Source of the DNA: Conoideocrella luteorostrata | Taxonomy: Eukaryota; Ascomycota; Sordariomycetes; Hypocreales; Clavicipitaceae | Length of the DNA: 64,000 bases | Assembly: GCA_032433595.1 (NCBI GenBank) | Contig: JASWJB010000002.1 | Location: forward strand, 186,001 to 250,000 | Direction: 5' to 3' | Notes under the pieces: model-generated | The model's database searches: none | Told to the model about the DNA's origin: nothing | Seen by the model: the letters and a program-made list of their open reading frames with translations, nothing else | In this document: piece by piece, positions 12,363-25,191 of the stretch | How positions within the stretch are numbered: the stretch's first letter is position 1 | How the letters are laid out: each line of letters starts with the position of its first letter | Program-made: the position numbers and the translations under genes

Positions 12363-15338
12363 TTAGTAGTAAGTCTTCTCGGTGTAGATGGGAGGCAAGT
12401 CCGCCTCATTGGATAGGTCCTCGGACCAGACAACATTGTTCTTGTCATCCAGACGAGCACCCTTGTCGCTGATAGAAATTACCCTGCTCGTGAGCGCAAT
12501 TTCGTGCTTTGACACACCGAGAGGATCTTCGGGGACCCAGAGATGAGGGGCCTCGCTGTTCACAGACGGCGGAAAGTAGGCATCTCGCTCAGCCAGCTCA
12601 CCAGAGTGCTGCAGCTGAGCGAAGTCGATATCGTGCTCTTTGGGCACCATGTGACGCAAAGTAGAATAGTCTGAGAACAACCAGGGCTTGAGGAATCGAG
12701 TGAACAAGTTGCCCTTCTTTTGAGCACCATAGTCATTGCCGTTTGATGCGGCTTTTCGGTCGCCATTGGTGCCGTTCGTGCCATTGTTGGCTACGTTGTT
12801 AGCCACTTCAGGCTCGGCATCAGTGCCGTGCGACTGGAAAATCGATTCTTGGGTCTCGAGAGTTCGAGGCAAGGCGTACAGCAGCGGGCCAATGCTTCGG
12901 GTGAACGTGATGTGATAAAGAATGGTAAAGACGAGGAAAGCTGCCATAAGCACGGCCGGACCTGGTGACTTGACCACGGAGAACATTCCGATCATGACAA
13001 TCTCTCCAATGTAAATGCCGACGAACAACTGCTTGAGGGCTCGTGGGTAAATTAACCCTTGAGTGTCCACGGCGGTGTCTGAGACAAACAGGAGGTTGTA
13101 TCGGTAGGCTAGGTAAAAGAGGAACAACCCGAGCGTTGACCAAAACAGGACCAGCGGAGCAATAACGGAGTAGATGATGCCTGTAGCAGCACATTGTCAG
13201 CAACAAGCTCTTCCCTAACCTAGTACCACCATGCGGTAAACTTACTGATGCAGACCATGTTTGTATACACCGGAAGGAGACTGCCCCAGAGAATAGCAGA
13301 CAGAGTGGTCCACTTTGTGTACTTGGCTCTGGGTGTACTGGCGAGGAATTTGTAGAGTATCCTAAAGATGAATAAACCCACGACCTGTGTCACTGTGCCG
13401 GTTGCAATTGTGATACCCTGGACGATGAAGTAAGAAATGTAGAAGTTGGATGTTGTTGGTAGAGTAGACCCTAAAAGTGAGAAGACTGATCCAGGGTCTG
13501 CAGCAATTGCAACGATAGCTCCAGTGGCAGCATCAGCAATGGATCGCCAGAGGAAAACCTGAACCACCTGGAAAACAAAATAGGCGTTTTGGGTGAACAA
13601 CTCGGCCTCCGAATTCGTCTTGCAACCGGAAACCTTGGCCAAGCCGCGCATGAAGACGGGTACAAGCGACATCAAAATCGCGAGAGCAACGGACGGCAGC
13701 AATCCAGAGATAAACCCCAAAACTTTCTATGTTGAGGGAAGCAAAATAATTAGTACTTATTTAATAAAGCACAACACTCATAGCGTTGCTCACCTCTGGT
13801 ATATCTTTAATCCAAGTAAGACCCTGAATATTCTTGAGGGTGTCAACATTGGAAATGAGAGCGACGATGGCGACGGGAATAGCCCAAAAGATGATCATAG
13901 CAGCGACGATAGCGTAGACGGCGTAGCGGCGAATGATAAGTTGCCACCAGGGGATAGACAGATTCTTCCAGATGACGTCCTGGGGTTTGACCCCAATCGC
14001 CTTGGGGCTCATGTGAAGCGCATGATGGTGAGTAATGACCTGGAAGGCAGCCTGTGCATCAGCCTGAGTATGGAATTCGACGAAGAGCGAGCCAATTTTG
14101 GTAAAGTTGCCATTGTGCTTCCACTCAGTCTGTGCTCTCTCGATTTCCGGAATACTTTTCTCCAATTCGGCACGACCCCATTCGATTGTGTCCACCTTTT
14201 TGCCAAAGAGACCCAAGGGGCCGAGGCGGTGCGACGGGCGCTTCTTATCGGGGACCCATCGAGAAATAACGTTGCCCGTTTCTGCATCCTGCTCACTGTC
14301 ACCAGCATTGCCGCCCTTCTTCATAGCCTTTGCTCGGGCCTTGTTCACAGCGACAATCAGCTTAACCTCGGCACCTTCTAGCTTCATGGCAGCCTTGTCC
14401 CGTTTCTCGACCTGTTCGTCCAATTCCTTGGTATTTCCAGCGATCCAGACATTCTTGACTGCGTTGTTGAACATCTGGCGAATCTTGGCTTCGTCGAGAT
14501 ACTCCTGTGGCACCGCGGTGAAGAGGACGGTTCGGGCCGAGATACGTTTGGCATAGTGAGGAGTCAAAAGGTAGGCCTGGCGCAGGTTGATGTAGAAGAT
14601 ACACTCGCGCGTGATCATATACATGGCGAAACCGTAAACAGCCCAGGCCACAAAGCAATGAGCGAAGAAATAGTTTGGCTTTGTGTCAACATTGACATTA
14701 CTGTAGGATAGAATCTCGAGCTGGTCTGAGTTGTTCCCGCCTGTGGCGTTGACGGGAAAGAGAATGGGCCAAGTGATACACAAGCTGACGAAGCAAATGA
14801 CACAGCAGATCTTCAGATACCGTAGGAATAGGAAGGCATCGAGGGACTGGTGCGTGAGCGCATACGCATCTGGAATTTTCCAAAAGGAGCCAAACCAGTT
14901 GAGAAATCCATGTGGCATCTCCGGACTCCGTTCACTGCATGGCGATGGTTAGCAAGTTGGATTGCTAAGAAGCAGAACTAAGCTGCGAATTAATGCGCAG
15001 AGCCTGTTGGCAGATTGACAAAACTGTGTATACCTTCTTCCACCTATATATGTTCGCGGCGCATAGAAACGGCGCTGAGATCTTCTAAATATCAAGAAGA
15101 GAGTGATCCAAACGAGGGAGGTGGCCAGCAACGGGCCCAAAGTAAGGATCATGCCTACACAGCACTCAAGTCAGCTTCTAAGGCTTGGCTACGCCTCCAT
15201 TGACGATGGAATGGGGATAAGTAGTAGATAATACGAACCCCATAGGGATTGAGGTTTATTTTTGTCACTGCCCGCATTGCTACCAGCAGTATTGTCCTTT
15301 GGCAAGTTCTTGTTGAGCCAGCTGATGAATGCCCCCAT
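12363..15338 (-). CDS. CSC1/OSCA/TMEM63-type cation channel (RSN1/PHM7 family)
   Basis: Five exons on the minus strand: 15338-15239, 15154-15034, 14934-13794, 13726-13246, 13180-12363. They sum to 2661 nt and encode 886 aa. The N terminus has an extracellular leader, a first helix (ILTLGPLLATSLVWITLFLIF) and the family signature RRSQRRFYAPRTY, then SPEMPHGFLNWFGSFWKIPD. A long cytosolic RRM-like loop follows (TVLFTAVPQEYLDE onward), then FVEFHTQADAQAAFQV and the multi-helix RSN1_TM core (GLLPSVALAILMSLVPVFMR, VPVYTNMVCI, VIAPLVLFWSTLGLFLFYLAYRYN). The tail carries an Asn/Gly-rich insert and ends in EKTYY. OSCA/TMEM63 members are mechanically or osmotically gated Ca2+-permeable channels or lipid scramblases of plasma membrane or ER. 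Introns 1 and 2 use donors gttcgt and gtatac. Which paralogue it is cannot be told here. Confidence 0.92.
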
Positions 15339-18300
15339 CGTGACGAAGTGGCAGCTATGCACTGCTCTTTAAACCAGAGCTGTCGCGATTCGATGGCCGG
15401 TGATGGCGTTCCGAGCTTGACCGGGAGCGCGTCGTCGCAAGGAGTATTAGTCTCGTTCTTGATTTCAGCAATTGCTGCGATGGCGAATATATGGGCCAGG
15501 AAGAAACCGACGAGGAGGATGGGAGAGGGGGGACAGGCATTCGAGTACTATATGTACGATAAGTCGGGAGTAGCTAGTAGCTGTGCTACGGAGCAGTTAC
15601 TAGTAGCAGTAGCAGTCCAACCTAATAACAAGCCACAGGGTCGGGTCTGGCAGATTGCAAGGAGTCACTAACTACCGATCGCACGATGCTAGCTGAGTTA
15701 TGTGGCTCTGGTGGCTGCGCTGGACGACTGCATGTCTGGGACGAACCACGAGCTCACTAGTTAGCGCGTAAGGCTCAAAACCCAAATCAGCTGCGAAGGG
15801 ATGCCATGCCAGCGTGGCCAGCAAGCAATTTGCAGTGTGCATGCAGTATTGCATTGCAATGTGACCTGGTGTGGTTCAGAGGCCGCTGGTCGTTTTAGTT
15901 TGAGTGCTGAGTGGCTGCGGCTTGAGAGGAGAGTTGGGACCTGGAGAGCTGGAGACCTCGCCCGGCACAGGTAAGATGATGACGAGGGTTGGAGGGCAAC
16001 CAGTTGCCAGTTGCGAGCTGCCAGCTGCTCAGACTCGATCTCGAGCTTCTCATTCATCTGTACCCACTAATAAGTCAGTGTCTCAGCTGGTCTAGTCAAG
16101 ACAAGGGGAGATGGTGCGGTGGATCTACGCGCCATGGAGCTTGTGGAGGAACCAGAACGACCCAAATTTTGCCAAGTCTGATCAGAAGGTAATTACAAAG
16201 GGGACCAAGCTCAAGCTTCGAGCTGCGGATCTCGAATAATAGTACGGATGTCGTTAGTTACATGACACAGCATTGGATGATATCATGGAGCACGCCCTGG
16301 CCGAGACGAGCGAAGCCAAACGAGGGCAATGGGCCAGTCGGTTGTCGAGGGATTCGCGCGTTCTCGCTCTCTGTTTTTGGTTCTTCTCTTGGTACTGGTG
16401 CTCTAGTCGGTAACATGTCTCAAACCTCAAGTGGTCGGCTGCGATGTTGTCGGTCTAGATGTTGCTTTGTTTTTGTTTTATCTGGGTGAATATCACAACC
16501 AAACCTGTCGGTCCGCTTTCAGCATACCAATTGAATGACCAAGGTCGTGGTCGTATGGCCATGCCTACCGATGCCTCTGCCGCAAGAAGAAAATTAATTT
16601 CTTGTGGCCGTCCATGCCTCCTCAAAATGAGGCACATTGGACGAAACGGACAACACCGGCGCCACGGCTACTATCTGCAAATCAAAGTGACCCCGGCTTG
16701 GTCCCATGGGCCATGCAGCCAACCCCTGTACAGCTGTGCGCATTTGACTGGCACCATGATTGATTGAGCGAAGATGATTGGAGGCGTACTGGGCTGCCTC
16801 GCAGTACTCTGCAACACTGCAACTCTCCAACGCTGCAACTCGGCAACCTGGTAGCCACGTCTTTCCAGGTAGAGAGTGCCGAAATCACAAACACCGGCAG
16901 TTTTCGTCACAGATGTTGTGATGCGGGCACGAACCAGCAATGTCCATTTTGGGTCTGCATTGCATACATACAACGGTCGCACAAGTAAATCTCGACAAAG
17001 GAGACTGGGCTCAATAGGTTGTGCGAACCTGTGTACAGTGCTGGAAGGCGAGCGCAAAGCTGTCGCATATGCAGTATTGCACTAGTATGTATTGTGTAGT
17101 AAATATTGCAATGCGCGGAAGTCCTCCGTACCGTCGTAGCATCCCCGATTATCATAATTATGGAGTGGATAGCGGCTAAACAGCCTTTTGACGAGGTCCG
17201 ACGCGCTCGATTTTCCACTGACGGTCTGATCTCTGCATTGCCGGAGACACGACCGCAATAACAATGTAGCACAGCAGGGAGCCCAAGATCACCGATACAA
17301 ACGGGGTACTTTGGAACGCAGAGTCTTACGGAGCACTCCGTACAGTAGTCGTGATGTCACATTTATCCCCGCTGCTGCGACCGGACAACCACTGACCTTA
17401 CCCGGAGAACTCCACTACACACACGTCAAAGCAGCGCTGAGAACTGTCAATTAGTGCATAAACAGGTAGACAACCGCGTCGCCGGTCCAGTTTTGTAGGT
17501 TAATGCTAAAACTTAAGATGGCTTCCTACCCGTGGATGTATCGATGTGCTGTCGATTTTCCAAGTCCAGCCAACCTTATCAAGCGATGGCTGGTTCATGT
17601 ATGGGCTCCATCTCGCAAGATGGCATACTAGTATGTTGGTCGACTGCTTTGCGGTGGACCCAAGACAGTCTGCAGTTGGTGTGATAAGCATCTCGTTTGT
17701 GAGGCGACCGGTTATCCTGTATTGGAAAGGTGCGCTACTTGGTGCAGGCACAAAGAAGCTTCATCAAATTCGGCTGGCACAGGTCCGAGGACTAGTTACG
17801 TTATAAGGATCCAGTACTGCCCAACCAGCAGATGACGCTCTTGACGGATCTAGACAAGGGTACACCACAGTCCGGTCATTATTGGCGCTCCATGGAGTAT
17901 CGGGCATCGGCCAATTTTCTAAAAGACAGCCTCAACTTTAGTACATGGACGAAGGAAGGTAGCGGAATCTTCAGAAAGGCTTTGTTCGGTCGGGAACGGC
18001 AGCGATGCTGGTTGTCTGGTTGCGATGCCGTGATATCGCGACAGGCATGGCGCAAACTCAAAGGCCCAGTGCCGACGCAAGAGGCGCATTTCTCAAAGCC
18101 CCCTTTGGAACCAAGGGAAAGGTGATAGAATAGCTACCGATCCAAGTTGAAGGACTATCCAGTCGCCAAAATTTGCGTGTGCCGAGTTTTGTCGAATCTT
18201 GCACTGCAAGTGTGTGGTGACTGTGAGTCAACCCGGCTGAAACCGAAAAGTCACAAGTCCGTCATTGGATACTCCGTACATGCCTGCAGTGTCAGGCCAT

Positions 18301-21300
18301 AGCAATCAGCCTTACATATTGCAAGATCAAGGTTCAAAAGAGTAGGAAGGGTCGCCTTTCAGCACCAGACGCATTCAATGCCAACAAACATCAATATCGA
18401 AACACATCTAGATCGTTCGAGAAAGCGCCCCACGCTGCACAGCCTGACGTTTGAAGCTGGGAGTGTGGTGTGGATTTGCGGATATTAATTAATTGCAAGA
18501 GCATGCCCAGCTGAGCGACCCCACTTCGACCCCAATTATGGACTAGTGTTCTGTGGTGTCAGGCAGTCACAGAGCAGAGCCTTTGGGCTGGCTGATTTCG
18601 CGCCGTATAGGATATCGTCGCCGTGATGCGACAATTGAAGAAAGTCTCGACGCGGCGACATGTAAATCCGTCAACTGTGACAATCGGTCATTTAGGGTAA
18701 GGGTCTAACTAAATCCAAAAGTTTTTTGAGTTGTGACTGGGGGGTTTTTTTTTTTGGAGGGAGGAGGGAGGAGGGCAGAAAGTGCAAGACATTTAGTGTT
18801 GGAATCCCGCTGAATTCTTGCTTGTACTATAGTAATATTGTGTCGGAACATATCTACGACATACGACCATTATTATGTACCGTCCATCATGATCTTTAAT
18901 CCACTCAAAATCAACGCTTGGAAGTCTTCTTTCAACAGCCAGCATTTCGCACTTGGATACTAAATATAAGGCTAGGAAATAATGGTATAGGGTATCTGCA
19001 TATTGTTCAAGATTCTACTGGATATTGAACTACCGTGGCAGGATTGAGTTCTCTTTATGAATTCGGATGGGCATGTTGACTCTTTTATCTGCCTGGTGTC
19101 AATGTAGATCTCACCTTGTTCCAGTTTGATCCATGGATCTGTGGGAGAATGAGAATGGTAATTCGTTCTACCACTGGCCAGAAGGCTGACAGTTGGGATA
19201 ACAACGTCGACGAAGCTAATAGACATACTGGTGTAAGCTCCTTCATAACAGGTCAATATTGAGTTTGAATAGCTGGATCCTAGCAGTTACATACGACCAC
19301 AGAGAGACTGTGGCTGTGTGACACGTGTTTTGTTGATGAAATCTCCGTTGTTTAAGAGAAAAAGTATCATGGGTCATCTTAAGATCGTTCAATTGTATGA
19401 TATATGTGTTCCATATAAATTTCTGTATTGCACTATCCTCTGAATGCTCCATATATATGATCTTCTGATAACGACAATTCCGGTTTTCGAGTCGTCTAAG
19501 AGCATTTCCATTGCCAGTCGGCCAAGTAGAAATACTGATAGCAAGTTAGCCTTTGAGGAACAATATGAGAAAGACTACAAAGGAAGGTGTATTGGCCCAA
19601 ACCGCTTCTTTGAATGGGCCACTGCCAGTATGACTGACGAACAATTTTAAAGCTGATACCGCTTCGCCAGATCTACAACAACAAGACATTTTCCTATTCT
19701 GCAGGCGGTGAACTAATATCTACACGTGCTTCTATAATACTCGGCAAGTAATTTTGCAAGACACAGACTGTGGGAACTAGAGCCTGACAGCTCTAAGGTG
19801 TTCGGAAGATGCATACAACCTTACAGGCCAGCCCCGTAGCCCTTTGCGAGTCGATTCGATCTATTTTAGGCTGATTGCTTTAAAGAATCAAGGGATATAA
19901 CACGGCTGACAAGTGGAACTGATTAGCAGGAGCTTTGGTGTGAGCACTGTGGTTTGAGATGGTGGCAACCGGCTTGGAGGATTGAGTTGCGGTACATTGC
20001 CGTGCACTGTGATGTGGGATACATGCGACTATGCCGATGCTGATAAAAACAAGGGGTCGCAAGAATTAATCGCTTTTATTGAATTCATTTGCAGATAGGG
20101 GCTTATAGATATGAGCAAGCGCTTAACCTACAGGTGGAAGCCTTTGGCCTTGGCTTTCCCAACGCGCGCCGAGAAGGATATCTGGTATGGCCAAAGCGCT
20201 CCACCGCCAAGGTAAGTACGGAAGAAATGAAGTTTCCATTAAACAATCCTGGATCTTCGAAGGAAAGTGATCACGGGAAAACATTTAAAAGTCATGAGAA
20301 GCACGAATGACGCTCTAATGACAAGACGAAAGGCCAGAAGTCAAGCAAACGTACAATTCAGCTCTCAAATCACAGACAAGAGCATTCGCAATCATCCAAA
20401 CGTATTGAAGACCACCGGTTACGTCGCCTGTGTACTGAGTATGGATGAGAAGTACGGAGAGGCCAAAAGACCGAAGAGGCGCATCGAAACGTTCTCAACG
20501 CTACAATACCATTAAAGGGAGGGGGGGTAGTTATCCAGCTATTCAGGCAAACATGAGTTGACTCGACGTATCTCAAGGAAAGCCTGGAATGGTGTAGTGT
20601 GATGCATCACAAATTGATCCAATAGTACGAGATGTTTGCGTCAAAGTTCTTGGCGATCATCACCCTCTTCAGCAACCAACAGGTGGCTTTCAGCTGCACT
20701 TGTCCTGCGGAAGAGTTACGACGAGACATATAGCCAGGATCGTGAGGCGATAGATCTCCAAACTGAGAAATTAGGAGCTCAAACATCTAAGAGCGGATTG
20801 ACCAGCGGCCACTTGGGCGCATGTTGTTTTGCCGCGGACAAATTGACAGAGCCAAGAAGCTACACCAGCATGGGTTAAATCTTTACAATTGAAGGACTCA
20901 CATTTCAAGATAATGCCGAGCCTGCACAAAAGTAGGAGTGCATCAAATTTGTAAACATGAATGGGGGGCTTTCGTATTACAATGTGGTGTCGGGTAATGA
21001 GCAACCAACTAGGCTGTTGATTTCTCCTGGTGATAGACATTCACCACTCGAGCTGCACCTACATTTATGATCCAGTTCTGGAGGATGCACAGAACTCTCA
21101 TTCGACTCATGAGCCTCTGGGCACAGAATGACCAAGTATAGCAACCCAAGGAACTGGCGGTGTGCTAACATTATTATCCCCAACGTGAAGTTGAATGAGG
21201 CAATATCGGGACCGACGGGTACAGCTCGTCTGGGGCGGCCGGCTATTCCTGGATAAAGCGGTATGATATTTTAAGTGCATATTTTAAAAGTATGTGTGGA

Positions 21301-21417
21301 CCTTCCTCCGGCTGAACACCAGCCCATCTATTGTGCACCTCCGTCCGACCAATGACGTCTTGTCTGTGACATCTTCCAACAACGACAATAGATTCGAAAG
21401 CTTTGTCGCTGGACGCC
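15339..21417. other. Gene desert, about 6 kb
   Basis: No convincing gene. Composition drifts to A/T-rich from about 18,800 to 21,000. There is an 11-T run at 18745-18755 next to GAGGAGGGAGGAGGG. TACGGAGTA-type copies occur at 17326-17343 (inverted pair) and 18270-18279. On the minus strand at 19452-18972, open frames flank a plausible intron (gtatgt ... aag), but the joined frames give no product I recognise. A plus-strand open frame at 20089-20310 is equally anonymous. These may be decayed repeats or lineage-specific genes. Confidence 0.5.
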
Positions 21418-22639
21418 ATGAATATCAGCTCTATTGCACGTCGTATAGGCATCCGGACGAGGTCTCCGGCGACTCTTGCGTCACAATGTCGGCGGCGTCT
21501 CCATTTAGCCCCTCCTTTCCTCATTGACGATTATATTCCCCGATATCAGACCCTCAGCTCGCGGGACGAGGCCAAGAAACGATCATTAGCGTACGCTCAC
21601 CTGCGCAAATGCAACCTTTGCCCACGTCAGTGCGGAGTCAATCGATTTGAGACAACGGGCATGTGTCTCATTGGGGATAAAGTCAAGGTCAATGTGATAG
21701 CACCTCATTTTGGAGAAGGTCTGCGTCAAACCCTGTTTGTATACTCGCCAATGAGGACAGAAACCCACCCACACTGGATTCATGCCATATCATCAGACTC
21801 ACCCCATCCTTTTCATTCCTTTTTCTAACAATACGTATTGTGACTGTACAGAGCCTTGCATTCAGGGCCACAACGGCAGTGGCGCTGTTTTTATGAGTGG
21901 CTGCAACCTACGGTGTATCTTTTGCCAGAACTTTGACATCTCTCACCAACGGAATGGCATGGATCTCACGTCTGAGGAGCTGGGGGAGTGGTACATGAAG
22001 CTTCAAGAGGTAGGTAAGGTGCACAACATTAACATTGTCACACCAGAGCACGTGGTCCCGCAAGTAGCGTTAAGCATTCTGCATGCGAAGCAGTTGGGCT
22101 TGAGGCTGCCCATTGTGTACAATACTTCAAGTTTTGATTCACTGGAGTCTCTAGTGCTCATGGACGGACTGGTTGATATCTATTTGGCGGACTTCAAGGT
22201 GTGGGATGCCAAAACGGCTAAACGGCTGCTAAAGGCAGACGATTATGTACCCACGGCAAAAGAAAGCATCAAGGCGATGCAGGCGCAGGTTGGTGATCTG
22301 CGATTTACAGCTGACGGCATCGCCAAGAGTGGTGTTCTAATTCGGCATCTTGTGATGCCGGGAAAGGAGGCCGAAGGGGTTGAGATTATGAAGTGGCTAG
22401 CTTCGGATGTATCTTCGGATTGTTTTGTCAATATTATGGAACAATATCGCCCTGATGCTCATGTTGGCAAGAAAAAGAAACGCAATAAACTTGGCGACGG
22501 GGTGACGCAAGAAGTGCGCTATGCTGATTTGGATCGGGCGGTCACAGACAATGAGATCTCGGTTGTGCGCCATGCGGCGGTAAGCTCTGGGCTTTGGCGG
22601 TTCAACGAATCACCCAAACATGACGGCTTCTCCATCTAA
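21418..22639 (+). CDS. PflX-like radical SAM Fe-S protein
   Basis: Two exons, 21418-21718 and 21852-22639 (133-nt intron, donor gtctgc, acceptor acag), 362 aa. The junction restores the motif PHFGE-EPCIQG, as in the PflX/COG1313 family. The N terminus (IARRIGIRTRSPATLASQCRRR) is Arg/Ser-rich without acidic residues, so mitochondrial import is possible. Residues 65-83 hold four cysteines (CNLCPRQC and GMC) that may bind an auxiliary cluster. The radical SAM CxxxCxxC is C118-C122-C125 (SGCNLRCIFC). Later come LPIVYNTSSFDS, DIYLADFKVWD and RHLVMPGK. Bacterial relatives are annotated as pyruvate-formate-lyase-activating-like proteins of unknown substrate. No glycyl-radical enzyme is seen nearby. 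The longer open frame begins at a TTG, so the first ATG is used. Confidence 0.85.
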
Positions 22640-23225
22640 GTACCATGAAGCTGGGAGGGTGGGCTTTACTTGTTTTTTTTTCTCCCCCCCAATATCACAA
22701 CAAATATCACAACAGAGGGTTGGTTGCGAACGCCACAACTATGGGTCTCCAGTTATCACCAACAGCTCAGGCTTGCCGAAAACGTGGCTCTCAGTGTTTG
22801 CCTTGCTTTTGGGGCGCCGCGTGGCTTGCCCGATGGGCTACGAACAATACCAAGGGCTGGAACATGGCTGGAATCAGCTGCAAATATTGGTGGCGAGGTG
22901 ACCTATGTAGAAAGCTCGACCTTACGGGCATCGAAAACAGATCTATTAAGGATCGGCGACCCGTCACCTATCCCGTGCAACATCCCAGACTAATCATCGT
23001 TCTTGCACCCGGAAGCGACGGGTTAATCTGCGCAATTTAGCAAACATCTAAGCTATTAAGACCGCCGTCGTGGCACTGTCGCTCAGCGGTTCCAAGAGGA
23101 ACCATCATCAACTTCCTGAAACCGACTTTGACATGCAGCAGCCGGGCGTCGACACCGATTGTCCAGCCACCACGACGCTTATTTTATTGTGCGCAGCATT
23201 ATGCTTAATGTTCCAGAAAGGCAAA

Positions 23226-24149
23226 ATGGACTCCGCAGTCACTCAGGAAAAACCCAGCTGTTCAACATCTCTGGGAAGTCAAACGGATGAGGAAAGCCTA
23301 CATGCTGACGCCATGTCCATCCCATCCGTGCAACAAGACAACCAGGATGCCCAAAGCACGGGCTCAACGGCATCACATCCTCTTCACCACGGTTCAACCC
23401 GACCATATAAACAAGAAACTGGGGCCCACCAGCAGCAGTCATCCCCCCAACAAGCTCGTCAGTCCATTTCGTCGCGCCACATGCCCATTTTCCACCCGCG
23501 AACTTTCGATCAAATCTGCGCTGAGCAAGCCTATCTCAGGCTGACCCTTCAGTCACAGACCAGCAGGCTCTGTGACTTGATCGGAAAATATCACCTGGCT
23601 GAGCTGCAGTCAATTCACGGAGAATCAAGAAAAGTGAAACGACTGGCTCGCAAGCAGATCGGGCTGCTGCGATACCAAATCGGACTTGCCGCGGAGCAGG
23701 AGAAAACAATTTTTATCAGACTGAACGAATTGCTTCTCGAGATGAATAGTCGAGACGCGCGGCACCGGACTGAGCTGCATTTCCATGAGCAGGCTGCCAG
23801 ACTTGCAACTTCTGGCCCGGCTCACGTCCAGGAACACCAACCCACATCACCATCACTATCACGCCTGAATGGTGCCACAACCGAGTTTGTACCCGGGAAA
23901 AGCAGGGCAAACAACCAAGCCGTTCCTGGTGTTACCATTTCTGCAGCTTGGGAGGACAGCATGGAGAGGATAGAGGATGATGGGCAAAGCAATGAATTTG
24001 GCAACCATGGTCTTGAATTTTCATTCGAAGACAATGCTGAGGCCGAAACTGAACGGAAACAACGGCAGTGCTTCACCAGAGATGACTGTGTGACACCCAC
24101 GCCGTCTCGTCGACTCAGCATGCCAAACATGAAGTTCGGCTGGCCATAA
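23226..24149 (+). CDS. Unrecognised protein with central coiled coil
   Basis: Single open frame. Translation from the ATG at 23226 (context caaaATGG) gives 307 aa. In-frame ATGs at 23133 and 23208 would add a short hydrophobic stretch that looks like leader sequence, so I prefer 23226. The N-terminal 95 residues are Ser/Gln-rich and low complexity. Residues of about 95-200 are helical with Leu, Arg and Glu spacing typical of a coiled coil (IFHPRTFDQICAEQAYLRL, then KRLARKQIGLLRYQIGLAAEQEK). The tail is acidic and ends with TPSRRLSMPNMKFGWP. I do not recognise the family. It lies downstream of the radical SAM gene on the same strand and converges on the NECAP gene. Coding status rests on length, start context and amino-acid texture. 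Confidence 0.6.
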   Translation: MDSAVTQEKPSCSTSLGSQTDEESLHADAMSIPSVQQDNQDAQSTGSTASHPLHHGSTRPYKQETGAHQQQSSPQQARQSISSRHMPIFHPRTFDQICAEQAYLRLTLQSQTSRLCDLIGKYHLAELQSIHGESRKVKRLARKQIGLLRYQIGLAAEQEKTIFIRLNELLLEMNSRDARHRTELHFHEQAARLATSGPAHVQEHQPTSPSLSRLNGATTEFVPGKSRANNQAVPGVTISAAWEDSMERIEDDGQSNEFGNHGLEFSFEDNAEAETERKQRQCFTRDDCVTPTPSRRLSMPNMKFGWP

Positions 24150-24408
24150 GTTTATAGCTTTGCGTGACGGATCGCTTGTTGTACGATAAAATTAGTAATG
24201 AATCTGATGTGATGTTTCCTCAGATGTATGGATATCGCTTATCTCGTATAGCTGAGCCCGACTCCTCCGACCGTTATGTACATGTATGAGTTTCTGCCAC
24301 CAGGCTATGATAACCCCCCGCCCTCGACAGCTGCATCAAATTATTGTTCCAACGATTGCTGTATCCAGCCTAAATAATATTATCGCCTTCTAGCCCTTCC
24401 TCTACTAC

Positions 24409-25191
24409 TCACGCGAACTCCCCGAACTGACCATCATCAAACCCCATATCCCTCAGGGATCTCCTCTTCCTCTTCACATCCTCTGCTGTCGGTGGCGGCG
24501 GCAGCGCAAATCCTCCTTCTCCAGCATCCGACGACGCCACCGCAGCAGCAGCAGCAGCAGGAGGCGGCGGCAAAGCGAACGACTGCAACGTCGTGGGATC
24601 CGACGAACTCGGCGACGACTCAGGCTCCCTCCTCCTCCCCAGCTTCTTCCCGATATTCACTGTAATGGTCTCCCCTTCCTTCAAACTATAATCCCTCTTG
24701 CTCTCCTCTTTGCCGCCACTCTCCCTCCGCTGAACCCCCTCCAGCCCCAACGACCTTCTCGCTTCCTGCAACGCAACCGCCAGATCGAACGCCTCGGATC
24801 TCTCTTCAAAGCCTATCCCCAGCGTGGCCTTCCTGCCCTGCGGGTCGCGCACCGTCAGCGCAAAGAACCGACTGCTATCGAGGACAGGCTCTACGGCAGA
24901 ACTGCCGGTGTACGGCGCCGCAGCGAACAACTGCCCGTTGGAAGCGTCCTCGAGAACAACGTCAACCTTGAGCTTTGATTCCGCCGACGTCTCGTATGCG
25001 GTTTCGACGACCCGCAGACGCGCCGTGAAGATGTGGCGGGCTGGGTCGGCGGTCCAAGAGGCTGCCGAGTGGCCCTTCATGGAAGTCAGAGGAGGGATGT
25101 TGTACACGTGGACGGTGTTGGCGATGAAGAGGACACGCTGGATGGCGTCGTTGGGGAGAGGTTGGCCGGTGGAGGGGTCAAGGAGGTCCAT
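24409..25191 (-). CDS. NECAP-like adaptin-ear-binding endocytic protein
   Basis: Intronless, 260 aa. Residues of about 10-160 match the NECAP PHear domain (DUF1681): RVLFIANTVHVYNIPPL, KGHSAASWTAD, DVVLEDASNGQLFAAAPY, SSRFFALTVRDPQGRKATLGIGFEERSEAFDLAVAL. The C-terminal part is Pro/Ala/Ser-rich with FALPPPP repeats, then a basic patch KRKRRSLRDMGFDDGQFGEF. NECAPs bind clathrin adaptor AP-2 and accessory proteins at coated pits. The animal-type terminal WxxF is absent, so ear binding may differ. The gene is divergent from eIF2B-alpha, with about 630 bp between the two start codons, a space that includes a tandem TACGGAGTA motif. Confidence 0.9.
   Translation of the reverse strand: MDLLDPSTGQPLPNDAIQRVLFIANTVHVYNIPPLTSMKGHSAASWTADPARHIFTARLRVVETAYETSAESKLKVDVVLEDASNGQLFAAAPYTGSSAVEPVLDSSRFFALTVRDPQGRKATLGIGFEERSEAFDLAVALQEARRSLGLEGVQRRESGGKEESKRDYSLKEGETITVNIGKKLGRRREPESSPSSSDPTTLQSFALPPPPAAAAAAVASSDAGEGGFALPPPPTAEDVKRKRRSLRDMGFDDGQFGEFA

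Noticed and set aside
23070..23225. Upstream extension of the coiled-coil protein with a hydrophobic stretch
   Set aside because: The extension begins at GTG and its hydrophobic part is followed by a much better ATG context at 23226. A signal anchor cannot be supported.
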